From positions 4,240,501-4,304,500 of the forward strand of contig NZ_CP015583.1 in NCBI RefSeq assembly GCF_001941945.1: a stretch of DNA of 64,000 nt, given 5' to 3'. Origin of the DNA: Roseomonas gilardii (GTDB taxonomy: Bacteria; Pseudomonadota; Alphaproteobacteria; Acetobacterales; Acetobacteraceae). The position numbers and the translations under genes are program-made. Shown here piece by piece: positions 25,355 to 36,979 of this stretch (the stretch's first letter is position 1; each line of letters opens with the position of its first letter). A model generated the notes under the pieces. It saw only the letters and a list, made by a program, of their open reading frames with translations. It did not search any database and was not told the origin of the DNA.

Positions 25355-25708
25355 ATGCGACAATTTCGTGGACGGATCGGCGAGGACCAGGTGGTGGAGC
25401 TCGCCGAGACCTTCCGGCTGATGAGCGACCCCACGCGTCTGAGGATCATCCTCTCCTGCCTCGATTCGGCCGTCGCGGTGGGGGATATCGCGGACCGCCT
25501 GGGGATCTCCGGCAGCCTCGTCTCCCATCACCTGCGCCTGCTGCGCGCCGCGCGGCTGCTGCAGGCCGAGCGGCGGGGGCGGCAGGTCTTCTATGCCGTG
25601 GGGGACGAGCATGTGCGCTCGATGCTCACCGACATGACGGACCATGTGAGCGAGGAGGTGGAGACCGAGGTGGAGGGGGAGCCGGCAGGGCCCGATCTGC
25701 CCGGCTGA
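25355..25708 (+). CDS. ArsR/SmtB-family metal sensor with an alpha-5 zinc-type site
   Basis: 117 residues. The winged helix is MSDPTRLRIILSCL, DIADRLGISGSLVSHHLRLLRAARLL and RRGRQVFYAVGDEHV. The arsenic-type cysteine motif (ELCVCDL) is absent. The last helix reads DEHVRSMLTDMTDHVSEE, which fits the D-x-H-x10-H-x2-E alpha-5 site of SmtB/CzrA zinc or cobalt sensors exactly. It is divergent from trxA and lies about 150 bases before ctaC. Usually such proteins repress a metal exporter, but no exporter is adjacent. The start at 25355 has only a weak ribosome site. Confidence 0.88.
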   Translation: MRQFRGRIGEDQVVELAETFRLMSDPTRLRIILSCLDSAVAVGDIADRLGISGSLVSHHLRLLRAARLLQAERRGRQVFYAVGDEHVRSMLTDMTDHVSEEVETEVEGEPAGPDLPG

Positions 25709-25720
25709 CGCCACCGCACC

Positions 25721-25749
25721 TTGTCACTCCCGCTGGCGCGTGATTTACC
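25721..25749 (+). promoter_or_regulatory. Possible promoter of the cytochrome oxidase operon
   Basis: TTGTCA at 25721-25726 and TTTACC at 25744-25749 are spaced by 17 bases, about 110 bases before the ctaC start. The fit to a sigma-70 type promoter is moderate and the -10 is poor. Confidence 0.28.
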
Positions 25750-25856
25750 CAAGGTTCAAGGACCGGTCACCGGTCCGGAAACAAAAGCGCGGCGCCGCCC
25801 CCCGTGGCGGCAGCGGCGCAAGGGACCGGAACGGCGGCCGGCATAAAGAACCGGCA

Positions 25857-28429
<2,573 letters not shown>

Positions 28430-28439
28430 GGAGCCCGGC

Positions 28440-29390
28440 ATGAGCCAGAGCGCCGTCGGCGAGAAGGGGGCTGCGGCCCCCTTCGACGCGTCCACCCCAG
28501 ATTTTTCCGAGATCCGCGACTGGTTCGCCCTGCTCAAGCCGCGGGTGATGACCCTGGTCGTCTTCACCGGCTTCATCGGGATGCTGGTGGCGCCGGGCTC
28601 CATCAATCCGCTGCTGGGCTCGGTCGCGGTGCTGTGCATCGCCGTCGCGGCCGGGGCGGCGGGCGCCATCAACATGTGGTACGACCGCGACATCGACGCG
28701 GTGATGCGCCGGACGGCCAACCGGCCCATCCCCGCCGGGCGCATCCGGGCGGAGGAGGCGCTGGCCTTCGGCGTGGTGCTGGCCATTGCCTCGGTCGTGG
28801 TGATGGGGCTGGCCACCAACTGGATGGCTGCCGGCTGGCTCGCCGGCTCGATCCTCTTCTACGTCTTCATCTATACCATGTGGCTGAAGCGCCGGACGCC
28901 GCAGAACATCGTCATCGGCGGTGCCGCCGGGGCCTTCCCCCCCGTGATCGGCTGGGCCGCCGTGACCGGCTCGGTGGACCTGCTGCCGCTGCTGCTCTTC
29001 GCCATCGTCTTCGCCTGGACGCCGCCGCATTTCTGGTCGCTCTCGCTCTGGGCACATGGCGACTACCAGCGCGCCGGGGTGCCGATGCTGCCGGTGGTGG
29101 CGGGGGCGAAGGAGACGCGGCGCCAGATCATGCTCTACACGCTGGTGCTCTTCCCGCTGGCGGTGTCGCCCTGGCCGCTGGGCCTCGCCGGGCCGATCTA
29201 CGGGGTGATGGCGGTGCTGCTCGGGCTGGGCTTCGCCTGGTGTGCCTGGAAGGTGCTGCGCGACGAGCAGGACCCGCAGGGGCGCAGCCTGACCAAGGAT
29301 GCCCCGGCCAAGCGCTGCTTCCGCTTCTCCCTGCTGCACCTCGCTTTGCTCTTCGCCGCCCTGGCGGCCGACCGGCTGATCCTTGGCTGA
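28440..29390 (+). CDS. ctaB: Heme O synthase (protoheme IX farnesyltransferase)
   Basis: 316 residues, about nine membrane helices. A UbiA-family prenyltransferase adding farnesyl to heme b. The first prenyl-diphosphate motif is NMWYDRDIDAVMRRTANRPI, with the DxxxD pair; the second region is WTPPHFWSLSLW, with RRTPQNIVIGGAAGAFPP between them. Product heme O is used by CtaA at 10.6 kb. The small coxF-like gene follows. Confidence 0.97.
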   Translation: MSQSAVGEKGAAAPFDASTPDFSEIRDWFALLKPRVMTLVVFTGFIGMLVAPGSINPLLGSVAVLCIAVAAGAAGAINMWYDRDIDAVMRRTANRPIPAGRIRAEEALAFGVVLAIASVVVMGLATNWMAAGWLAGSILFYVFIYTMWLKRRTPQNIVIGGAAGAFPPVIGWAAVTGSVDLLPLLLFAIVFAWTPPHFWSLSLWAHGDYQRAGVPMLPVVAGAKETRRQIMLYTLVLFPLAVSPWPLGLAGPIYGVMAVLLGLGFAWCAWKVLRDEQDPQGRSLTKDAPAKRCFRFSLLHLALLFAALAADRLILG

Positions 29391-29406
29391 GCTCGAACCC
29401 ATCCGC

Positions 29407-29538
29407 ATGACGCCGGAGGAGAAGGTGGATTTCCACCGCCGCCGCCGCGCGCGGAACTGGGCCATCCTGGCGGCCCTGCTGGGGCTGGTGGTGCTGTTCT
29501 ACCTCATCGCCATCGCCCGGATGTCGCAGACGTCGTGA
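29407..29538 (+). CDS. Small single-helix protein behind ctaB (CoxF-like)
   Basis: 43 residues from the ATG at 29407. A basic patch (HRRRRARNW) is followed by one membrane helix (ILAALLGLVVLFYLIAIA). An in-frame TTG at 29383 overlapping the ctaB stop would give 51 residues. Small proteins of this type sit between ctaB and ctaG in many alphaproteobacteria and are named CoxF or oxidase assembly protein without a defined role. Context and topology support it; the sequence is too short for certainty. Repeat copy D starts three bases behind its stop. Confidence 0.75.
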   Translation: MTPEEKVDFHRRRRARNWAILAALLGLVVLFYLIAIARMSQTS

Positions 29539-29540
29539 TG

Positions 29541-29846
29541 ACCCCCGGGGGAAAGGCGCCGCCTTTCCCCCGGACCCCCTATCCGCCAGGACGCTGCGCG
29601 CCCTGGACCCGGTTCGTTGGCTCTTGCTGACGCCGGATCACGCCGGAGCATATCGCTCTCCGGTGACTGCGGGTGCCGCCAGTGCGGCCAGGTCTTTGTT
29701 TTTCAAGAGCCCTGCTGACCAAACTGTGCCCAGGGATCAGGCGCCAGTCTGACGGTTATCACAGGTGTCAACTCAGGCCCGGGGTCCGGGGACCGGCTTC
29801 GGTCCCCGGCGGAGAGGGTCCGGGAGAGGCGGCGCCTTTCCCGGGG
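29541..29846 (+). repeat. Dispersed palindromic intergenic element, copy D
   Basis: About 306 bases filling the gap between the coxF-like gene and the converging OmpA-like gene, three bases from one stop and 14 from the other. The start hairpin GGGGGAAAGGC/GCCTTTCCCCC is a perfect 11-base stem. The inner CGCCGGAG stem pairs with CTCCGGTG through one G-U type wobble. The third hairpin GGGGACCG/CGGTCCCC is invariant and the end hairpin has GGGAGAGGC against GCCTTTCCC. Confidence 0.85.
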
Positions 29847-29860
29847 GGTGGGGCCCGGTG

Positions 29861-30958
29861 CTACCCGCCCACCCGGTACTCGATGCGGCGGTTGCGGAAG
29901 CGGCCATCCTCGGTCGCGTTGTCCGCCACCGGCTGGTCGCTGCCATAGCCCCTGGCCACAAGCTGGTCCGCCGGCACGCCATCGGCGACCAGGGCGGCGC
30001 GCACGGCCTCGGCCCGGCGCTGGGAAAGGGTCCGGTTGATCTCCGGATCGCCCGTGTTGTCCGTATGGCCGCTGACCTCGATCACCGTGCCGGGCGGCAA
30101 CTGCCGCAGGCGGGCGGCGGCCTCGCGGATCAGGGGCAGGCTGTCCGGCGGGATCTCGGCGCCGGCGGTGGGGAAGTTCACGATGGACAGGTTCAGCGCC
30201 TGGACCAGCATGGCGGGACTGAAGCTGGCCGGCAGGGTGGACAGGGCGCGCATCGATGCCGCCGTCGCATCCTCGACCCGCAGCCCCGTCGCATCCGGCA
30301 GGGGCGCGATGCGGAGGCTGTCCGGCAGTTGCGCGCGCAGGGTGGCGATGACCCTGTCGCGCTCGGCATCGGGCAGGCTGCCGCCGATGCGCAACTGACC
30401 GGGCTGGAACAGGGCCCGCAGGCCGGGCAGGCGCAGGGCGGAAAGGGTCTGGCCGAACCAGCCCATCCAGGGCGCGGGCCCTGCGGCGGGATCGATCACC
30501 AGATCGGTGCGGACCGCCGCCGTGCCGAAGGCGGCGTTCAGCGTCTCGGCCACGCGGTGCAGGCTGGCCTCGTCGGGCAGGCGGCCGGTGGCCCGCCAGA
30601 CCGTGCCGTCATAGTCCAGGAACAGCCGGGCCAGCGGCGCCAGGGCGGGATTCGCGGCCGGGGGCGTCGCGGGAACCACGGCCACGCCGGGCGCCACCGG
30701 CACGGTGGCGGGCGGAATGGCGGCGGAGGGCGCGGGCGCCGGGCCGACAGTTGGTGGGAGAGGTGCCGCGACGGGCGGAGCGGAGGGCGGATGCGCGGGC
30801 CGGGCGGCGACCGGGACGGGCGCCTCGTGCTCCGCCGGACCACGCGACATGAGCCAGGCGCCCAGCAGGCCGAAGAACAGGATCGCCGCCGCGGCAGGCC
30901 AGCCGGTCCGGTCGGCGCTGTCCTCAGTGGTCCTGATTCGGGGATGGTCTGCCACCAT
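29861..30958 (-). CDS. OmpA-family peptidoglycan-binding protein
   Basis: About 365 residues. A short cytoplasmic head, one membrane anchor (AAAAILFFGLLGAWLM), a proline/alanine-rich linker of about 70 residues, then a periplasmic part. The C-terminal OmpA-like domain is clear: VIEVSGHTDNTGDPEINRTLSQRRAEAV and ARGYGSDQPVADN ending NRRIEYRV. It is inverted relative to the oxidase genes around it and interrupts the usual ctaB-ctaG order. ATGs at 30958 and 30964 are both possible starts. It probably ties the inner membrane to the cell wall. A motor-stator role is unlikely because there is no MotB-type plug. Confidence 0.88.
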   Translation of the reverse strand: MVADHPRIRTTEDSADRTGWPAAAAILFFGLLGAWLMSRGPAEHEAPVPVAARPAHPPSAPPVAAPLPPTVGPAPAPSAAIPPATVPVAPGVAVVPATPPAANPALAPLARLFLDYDGTVWRATGRLPDEASLHRVAETLNAAFGTAAVRTDLVIDPAAGPAPWMGWFGQTLSALRLPGLRALFQPGQLRIGGSLPDAERDRVIATLRAQLPDSLRIAPLPDATGLRVEDATAASMRALSTLPASFSPAMLVQALNLSIVNFPTAGAEIPPDSLPLIREAAARLRQLPPGTVIEVSGHTDNTGDPEINRTLSQRRAEAVRAALVADGVPADQLVARGYGSDQPVADNATEDGRFRNRRIEYRVGG

Positions 30959-31170
30959 GTACATCTTTCCCTGGTTGCTGGCCTGGCCACTGGCCTGATC
31001 GCCGGGACATCCTCGGCCGGCCGGCGGGCCGGAACAATTCCGGGCGGCGCCCCAGGAGGAACACATCTGCGGGACGAATCCACCTTTCCGTCCGGGGCGC
31101 CGGTGCGGGACGGAGGGCGTGCCGGAAATGTGCCGCTTGAGCGGGATGCACCAGGAGCGCTACTGCTCAC

Positions 31171-31818
31171 ATGGTCATGCCGAGCGATCGCGACCTTTCC
31201 CCCCGCCCCACCACGGAGCTCGCGCGCCGCAACCGCCGCCTCGGCCTCGCGGCGCTGGGCGCGGCGGCGGCCATGATCGGTGTCTCCTTCGCCGCGGTGC
31301 CGCTCTACACGCTGTTCTGCCAGGTCACCGGCTATAACGGCACGCCGCGGATCGGCGGGCCGGCGGCCCCCGGGGCGCCGCAGGGGGAGCGTGACATCAC
31401 CGTGCGATTCGATGCCCAGACCCATCCCGGCCTGCCCTGGCGCTTCGAAGCCGCGCAGCGCAGCATGGCGCTGAAACCCGGGGAGCAGGGGCTGGCCTTC
31501 TACGAGGCCGAGAACAGGGCCACGACTCCGGTGGAGGGCATCGCCCTCTACAACGTCACGCCGGAGGTGATGGGGCCTTATTTCCACAAGACGGCCTGCT
31601 TCTGCTTCGACGCGCAGACCCTCCAGCCCGGGCAGAAGGTGGAGATGCCGGTGACCTTCTGGGTCGATCCGGCGATGCTTCAGGACCCCAACACCCGCGA
31701 CATCCGCACGGTGACGCTCAGCTACACCTTCTTCCGCACGCTGGAGGACGCGCAGCGTGCCGGGGCGCTGGCCCATGCCGGGCCGCATGTGGGCAAGGCA
31801 GCCTCCGCCACGCCGTGA
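31171..31818 (+). CDS. ctaG: Cytochrome c oxidase assembly protein CtaG (COX11)
   Basis: 215 residues. One membrane helix (residues 23-45) and a periplasmic copper-binding domain. It delivers copper to CuB of CtaD. The copper motif CFCF is in KTACFCFDAQTLQPGQ near residue 143, and the upstream Cys is in LYTLFCQVTGYNG. VTLSYTFF lies near the end. Divergent from the OmpA-like gene, 126 bases before ctaE. Confidence 0.96.
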   Translation: MVMPSDRDLSPRPTTELARRNRRLGLAALGAAAAMIGVSFAAVPLYTLFCQVTGYNGTPRIGGPAAPGAPQGERDITVRFDAQTHPGLPWRFEAAQRSMALKPGEQGLAFYEAENRATTPVEGIALYNVTPEVMGPYFHKTACFCFDAQTLQPGQKVEMPVTFWVDPAMLQDPNTRDIRTVTLSYTFFRTLEDAQRAGALAHAGPHVGKAASATP

Positions 31819-31944
31819 GGGGGTGTCGCCTTCCGGCGCCGCGCCTTACCCTCTCCCGACTTGATCGGGGGCGGATTTCGCGGGATTGATGGCGTAACCA
31901 AAAGCTGCGGCGCCCGGCCGTGGTGAATCCGAACGGGATGCGTA

Positions 31945-32817
31945 ATGGCCAGCACGGAAACGACCATGGGGACCCTCGGCACCGACATTCCCGACGCCCC
32001 GCCGCTCCACAAGCATCCCTATCATCTCGTCGATCCCTCGCCCTGGCCGATGATCGCCTCCTTCTCGGCGGGCACCATGCTGCTGGGGATCATCCTCTTC
32101 GCGCACAGCAACATCCACTGGGTGCTGGGCCTCGGCATCCTGGGCGTGCTGTTCAGCATGGCCGGCTGGTGGCGCGACGTGATCCGCGAATCGCGCACCC
32201 CGGGGGTCTATACGCCGATCGTCCAGATCGGCCTGCGCTATGGCATGGTGCTGTTCATCGCCTCCGAGGTGATGTTCTTCGTGGCCTTCTTCTGGGCCTA
32301 TTTCCACTTCGCGCTGTTCCCGGAGCATGTGTCCGGCGCCGCGGCGCCCGCCGTCTGGCCGCCGCACGGGGTGCACACCTTCGACCCCTTCGGCCTGCCC
32401 TTCCTGAACACCATGATCCTGCTGCTGTCCGGCACCACGGTGACCTGGGCGCACCATGCGATGCTGGAGGGCGACCGGAAGTCGGTGCTGCAGGGGCTGG
32501 GGATCACCGTGCTGCTGGGCCTCAGCTTCTCCTTCTTCCAGTTCTGGGAATATGGCGAGGCGCCCTTCGCCTTCGTGAACGGCGGCATCTATCCCTCGGT
32601 CTTCTTCCTGGCGACCGGCTTCCACGGCTTCCACGTCATCGTCGGCACCATCTTCCTGGCGGTCTGCTGGTTCCGCGCCTATGCCGGCCAGTTCACGCCC
32701 AAGCGCCATTTCGGCTTCGAGGCCGCCGCCTGGTACTGGCACTTCGTGGACGTGGTGTGGCTGTTCCTGTTCGTCTTCATCTACTGGTGGGGCGCCGGGC
32801 CGATCGCCGCGCACTGA
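31945..32817 (+). CDS. ctaE: Cytochrome c oxidase subunit III
   Basis: 290 residues, seven membrane helices. Structural and proton-uptake-stabilising subunit of the aa3 oxidase. Typical stretches are KHPYHLVDPSPWP at the start, SEVMFFVAFFWAYFHFALFP, and GFHGFHVIVGTIFL followed by FGFEAAAWYWHFVDVVWLFL at the end. Normal length and intact. Confidence 0.97.
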   Translation: MASTETTMGTLGTDIPDAPPLHKHPYHLVDPSPWPMIASFSAGTMLLGIILFAHSNIHWVLGLGILGVLFSMAGWWRDVIRESRTPGVYTPIVQIGLRYGMVLFIASEVMFFVAFFWAYFHFALFPEHVSGAAAPAVWPPHGVHTFDPFGLPFLNTMILLLSGTTVTWAHHAMLEGDRKSVLQGLGITVLLGLSFSFFQFWEYGEAPFAFVNGGIYPSVFFLATGFHGFHVIVGTIFLAVCWFRAYAGQFTPKRHFGFEAAAWYWHFVDVVWLFLFVFIYWWGAGPIAAH

Positions 32818-32911
32818 CCGCGCCCGGCTGAGCCTGGGGGCACGGAAACAGGGCACGGCAAACAAGGGCATCGGCGCGCGTTCATTCCGGATGGATTGCG
32901 GGAGCGCGACG

Positions 32912-33358
32912 ATGAACCAGACGTCCAGCGGGATGAGCCTGTCCGATCTGTCCAGGCTCATGCGCAAGATCGACTACTGCATGTTCTCGACCCATGCCGG
33001 GAACGGCCACATCGCTGGCCGGCCGATGAGCAACAACGGCGATGTCGAGTACAAGGGCGATTCCTGGTTCTTCGCCCTGGACAGCACCCATACGGTCCAG
33101 GAGATCGGGCGCGACCCGAAGGTGGCGCTCTCCTTCGCCAGCAGCCAGGGCCTGCTGGGGCAGAGGCCTCTCTTCATCGCCGTCGAGGGCGAGGCGGAGC
33201 TGATCCGCGACAAGGATGCCTTCCAGGAGCACTGGAACAAGGACCTGGACCGGTGGTTCGAGCAGGGCGTGGACACGCCCGGCCTGACGCTGATCAAGGT
33301 GCAAGCGAGCCGCATCACTTACTGGGACGGCATGGAGGAGGGCGAGGTCTCGGTCTGA
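32912..33358 (+). CDS. Pyridoxamine 5'-phosphate oxidase-like flavin protein
   Basis: 148 residues. A split-barrel FMN- or F420-binding fold of the general stress protein 26 type. SLSDLSRLMRKIDYCMFST and GRPMSNNGDVEYKGDSWFFA form the first strands, VALSFAS and EGEAELIRDKDAF the later ones. GGGAG lies eight bases before the ATG. It is not the biosynthetic PdxH, which has conserved phosphate-binding residues absent here. It sits between ctaE and a convergent methyltransferase and has no obvious tie to the oxidase. Confidence 0.87.
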   Translation: MNQTSSGMSLSDLSRLMRKIDYCMFSTHAGNGHIAGRPMSNNGDVEYKGDSWFFALDSTHTVQEIGRDPKVALSFASSQGLLGQRPLFIAVEGEAELIRDKDAFQEHWNKDLDRWFEQGVDTPGLTLIKVQASRITYWDGMEEGEVSV

Positions 33359-33460
33359 CACGACGGACCGCTTCTCTCTCGCCCTAGGTGCCGCGCAGTC
33401 TGGCGGGCGCCCATACGGTCGCCTTCGGGCGGCCCGTGGCGCCCCGACGGGGTGCCCACT

Positions 33461-34549
33461 TCAGACTGGTGGCTGACCGGGGCGGCGTGTGAGCCAGTGC
33501 ACCGCACGCCGCAGCGGCCGCGTGGCGCGCCAAGTGGTGGAAGCCAGGATAGAGCAGAGCAGGGCTTCGCTTTCGCTCTTGCCTTCCGGGAGGGTAGGCC
33601 GGTCGGGTGCGTCCTGCCCTTCGGCATCGCACGGCATTCCGACATCGCCCGTAGCCTGCGTCAGAACGTAGAGGCAGGCACGTCCGCAATCCGGGAAAGG
33701 GTGGAACACTGCGTGCCATCCCGCCCGGCGCGCCGCCTCCACCAGGAAATCGTGGGAGAAGCCCAACTCCATCCATCCGAAGCGTCGCATGCAGAAGACC
33801 GACAGCGCATCCAGGCGCGGGCCCCAGGCATAGGGGACGTCGGGGCGGGGTGCCTCGATCACGGGCTCGCCGCACAGCAACAGCCGTCCCCCCGGCTTGA
33901 TCCGGTCATGCAGGCGCCGCAACAGGGCCTGGAAATCGACCGCGTGATGGAAGGCTTCGTAGAACACCACGGCGTCGAAGCGCTCCGTCCCGAACCCCTC
34001 GCCGAAACGGGCCCGCTCCACCTCGACCGGCAGATTCATCCCTGCCGCCTGTCGCTGGATCGCCTCGATGGCGACCGCGTCGATATCGACGCCGCAGGCG
34101 CGGTAGCCCATGCGGGCCAGCATCAGCAGCAACTGGCCGCTGCCGGGGCCGTATTCCAGCACCGAGCCGCCAGGGCCGAGGCCGAGGTGACGCAGGATAT
34201 GCCCCCAGGCATAGAGGTGCTCGCCGGTCATGGCCGCGTCGCGGAAGCTCCAGGGCACCAGGCCGGTCCAGAGCGCCTCTGGGACATCGTAGGAGGGCGC
34301 CTCGTCGCGCTCGGGGCTATAGTCGCCCCGCCCTTCCGCATCCGGCCGTGACCGCAGCGTCAGATACAGGTCGAGGACCTCCCGGTGGTAGCTGTCCGAG
34401 AAGGGATCGAGTGCGTTGAGGCGGGCGGCACCGGGCGTGTCGAGCACGAGCTTCGTCAGCGCGATGTATTCGGCGGCATCCGGGACACCTCCGTCCAGTC
34501 TGTCCAGCACCGCATCGAGCTCCGCCGGCGAAACCTGGACCTGAACCAT
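33461..34549 (-). CDS. Class I SAM-dependent methyltransferase
   Basis: 362 residues. Motif I is SVLEYGPGSGQLLLMLARMG near residue 140, followed by CGVDIDAVAIEAI and the motif IV region FDAVVFYEAFHHAVDF. An N-terminal helical part of 100 residues precedes the fold and a C-terminal 60-residue tail ends in RRPLRRAVHWLTRR-type basic sequence. The acceptor is unknown; size and form resemble glycan or small-molecule methyltransferases in polysaccharide loci. It separates ctaE from surf1 and is divergent from surf1. The start at 34549 lies six bases behind a G-run. Confidence 0.85.
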   Translation of the reverse strand: MVQVQVSPAELDAVLDRLDGGVPDAAEYIALTKLVLDTPGAARLNALDPFSDSYHREVLDLYLTLRSRPDAEGRGDYSPERDEAPSYDVPEALWTGLVPWSFRDAAMTGEHLYAWGHILRHLGLGPGGSVLEYGPGSGQLLLMLARMGYRACGVDIDAVAIEAIQRQAAGMNLPVEVERARFGEGFGTERFDAVVFYEAFHHAVDFQALLRRLHDRIKPGGRLLLCGEPVIEAPRPDVPYAWGPRLDALSVFCMRRFGWMELGFSHDFLVEAARRAGWHAVFHPFPDCGRACLYVLTQATGDVGMPCDAEGQDAPDRPTLPEGKSESEALLCSILASTTWRATRPLRRAVHWLTRRPGQPPV

Positions 34550-34702
34550 GCGACACCCCCCATTATCCTTCTGCCGGGAAGTCTGACTCATTCCGCCGGC
34601 GATGGGAAAGGCGGCCGTACAGGATCGCCGCGCGGGCCGGGGCGGCTGGACGCGGCGTGGCGGAGAGGGCAGGAAGTTTCCGGCCCTATCTGAAGCGCCT
34701 CG

Positions 34703-35461
34703 ATGACACGTCTTCGCCGCCTGCTGCTTCCCTTCCTCTGCGTCCTGCCCGTCCTCGTGGTGCTGGTGGGGCTCGGGAACTGGCAGGTCCGGCGCCTGCA
34801 CTGGAAGACCGACCTCCTGGCCCGTGTCGATGCCGCCGAGGCGGGCCCGCCCCGAGTCCTGCGCGACCCGCCGGAGGAACTGTCCAAGGTGGTCGCCACC
34901 GGGCGCTTCCTGCATGACCGCGAGGCACTGGTCGGGCTGGAGGTGCGGGACGCCGTGCTGGGTGCCTTCCTGGTCACGCCGCTGGAACGGCCGGATGGCC
35001 CGCCCGTCCTGGTCAACCAGGGCTGGGTGCCGCTGGAGCGCAAGGCGCCGGTCAGCCACCCGGAGGGGATGGTGAGCATCACCGGCTGGGTCCGCCCCGC
35101 CGATGGCCATAACGTCTTCGCCGCCAGCGACGACCCCGTCGGGCGGCGCTTCTATACCTTCGATCCGTCGGTGATCGGCCCGGCCCTGGGGCTGACGCAG
35201 GTGGCGCCCTATGCGCTGGTGGCCCTGGCCTTGCCCCAGGCGCCCGGTTCTGCTTCCGGCCCACCGGATGCGCCCGCGGGACGAGCCCTGGCCGCGCCGG
35301 CCGGCGGCGCGCCGGCGGCCCCGCTTCCCCAGCCGGCGCGAGCCATGCCGCGCCCCGACAACCCGCATCTCGGCTATGCCGTCACCTGGTACGGCACCGC
35401 CCTGGCCCTGGTCGGTGTCTTCGCCGCCTTCGCCTGGCGCCGCCTGAAGGACCCCGCCTAA
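34703..35461 (+). CDS. surf1: SURF1-family cytochrome oxidase assembly protein
   Basis: 252 residues. Two membrane helices at the ends flank a periplasmic domain, the SURF1 plan; it helps insert heme a into CtaD. Hallmarks are VGLGNWQVRRLHWK near residue 25, VLVNQGWVPLERK near 110 and PDNPHLGYAVTWYGTA near the end. An alanine/proline-rich insert of about 40 residues lies before the last block, probably a variable loop. Followed after ten bases by the M32 peptidase gene. Confidence 0.93.
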   Translation: MTRLRRLLLPFLCVLPVLVVLVGLGNWQVRRLHWKTDLLARVDAAEAGPPRVLRDPPEELSKVVATGRFLHDREALVGLEVRDAVLGAFLVTPLERPDGPPVLVNQGWVPLERKAPVSHPEGMVSITGWVRPADGHNVFAASDDPVGRRFYTFDPSVIGPALGLTQVAPYALVALALPQAPGSASGPPDAPAGRALAAPAGGAPAAPLPQPARAMPRPDNPHLGYAVTWYGTALALVGVFAAFAWRRLKDPA

Positions 35462-35471
35462 AGGATCTCGT

Positions 35472-36968
35472 ATGACGAACGACCCCTATCTCCGTCTGAA
35501 GTCCCGCTTCAACCGCATCGGCGCGCTGGGCGAGGCGAGTGCCATGCTGGGCTGGGACGCTTCCGCGATGATGCCCGAGGGCGGCGGCGCCTCGCGCGGT
35601 GAGCAGCTCGCCGTGCTGGCGGGGCTGTCGCACGAGCTGCTGACGGCGCCCGTGGTGGCGGAAGACCTCGCCGCCGCCGAGGCCAGCCCGCCGGCGGAGC
35701 GCTGGGATGCCGCCAACCTGGCGCTGATGCGCCGGACCCATACCCGCGCCGCCTGCCTGCCGGGGGATCTGGTGGAGGCGGTCTCGCGCGCCAACAGCGC
35801 CTGCGAGAAGGTCTGGCGCAAGGCGCGCGCCGCCTCCGACTTCGCCATGGTGCGCCCCTATCTGGAGGAAGTGGTGCGGCTGCAGCGCGAGGAGGCCGCC
35901 GCGCTGTCCGGCGCCACCGGCCTCGCGCCCTATGACGCGCTGATGGACGGGTTCCAGCGCGGCATCGGCGCCGCCGACGTGGAGCCGGTCTTCGCCGCCT
36001 ACGAGTCCTTCCTGAAGGAAGCGCTGCCCGAGGCCGAGGCGATCCAGGCCCGTCGTCCGGCGCCGGTTGAACCGTCCGGACCCTTCCCGGTGGAGATCCA
36101 GAAGCGGCTCTGCCGCCAGCTTTCCGAGCGGATCGGGCTGGACTTCACCCATGCGCGGCTGGACGAGAGCGCGCATCCCTTCTCCGGCGGCACGCCCGCC
36201 GATGCGCGGATCACCACGCGCTATGACGAGGGCAACTTCGCCCAGGCGCTGCTCGGCGTGGCGCATGAGACGGGGCACGCGCTCTATGAGCGCGGGCTGC
36301 CGGAAGCCTGGGAGCGGCAGCCGGTGGGCGAGGCCGCCGGCATGGCGGCGCATGAATCGCAGTCCCTGCTGATCGAGGTGCAGGCCTGCCGCTCCGATGC
36401 CTTCCTCTCCTGGTTGGGCCCGCAACTCCATGCCGCCTTCGGCGGGGCAACGGAGGCCTATGACGGCGCCAATCTGGGGCGGCTCTGGCGGCGGGTGGCG
36501 CGCGGCTTCATCCGCGTCGATGCCGACGAGATGACCTATCCGGCGCATGTCATCCTGCGCTTCCGGTTGGAGCGGGCGCTGATCGGCGGCGACCTCGCCG
36601 TGGCCGACCTGCCGGGTGCCTGGAACGAGGGGTTCCGCGGGTTGCTCGGGCTGACGCCGCCTGATGACCGGCGCGGCTGCCTGCAGGACATCCACTGGTA
36701 CGACGGCGCCTTCGGCTATTTCCCGTCCTACACGCTCGGCGCCATGGCGGCGGCGCAGATCATGGCGGCCGCCCGCGCCGCCGTGCCGGGGATCGACGCG
36801 GCGCTGGCGCAGGGGGATTTCGCGCCGCTGCTCGGCTGGCTGCGGCCGAACATCCATGGCAAGGCGGCGAGCCTCGGCTTCCAGGACCTGCTGCGGGAGG
36901 CGACCGGCGGGCCGCTTGATCCGGCGGCCTTCACGCGGCATCTTCGGGCGCGATACCTGGAGGGCTGA
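35472..36968 (+). CDS. M32-family metallocarboxypeptidase (carboxypeptidase Taq)
   Basis: 498 residues, normal length. A cytoplasmic zinc carboxypeptidase. The HExxH site is GVAHETGHALYERG near residue 264 and the third ligand lies in AAHESQSLLIEVQACRS. VDADEMTYPAHVILRFRLE and FPSYTLGAMAAAQIM are family blocks. Same strand as surf1 with a ten-base gap. Repeat copy E begins 12 bases behind the stop. Confidence 0.95.
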   Translation: MTNDPYLRLKSRFNRIGALGEASAMLGWDASAMMPEGGGASRGEQLAVLAGLSHELLTAPVVAEDLAAAEASPPAERWDAANLALMRRTHTRAACLPGDLVEAVSRANSACEKVWRKARAASDFAMVRPYLEEVVRLQREEAAALSGATGLAPYDALMDGFQRGIGAADVEPVFAAYESFLKEALPEAEAIQARRPAPVEPSGPFPVEIQKRLCRQLSERIGLDFTHARLDESAHPFSGGTPADARITTRYDEGNFAQALLGVAHETGHALYERGLPEAWERQPVGEAAGMAAHESQSLLIEVQACRSDAFLSWLGPQLHAAFGGATEAYDGANLGRLWRRVARGFIRVDADEMTYPAHVILRFRLERALIGGDLAVADLPGAWNEGFRGLLGLTPPDDRRGCLQDIHWYDGAFGYFPSYTLGAMAAAQIMAAARAAVPGIDAALAQGDFAPLLGWLRPNIHGKAASLGFQDLLREATGGPLDPAAFTRHLRARYLEG

Positions 36969-36979
36969 CGGCAGTGTTG

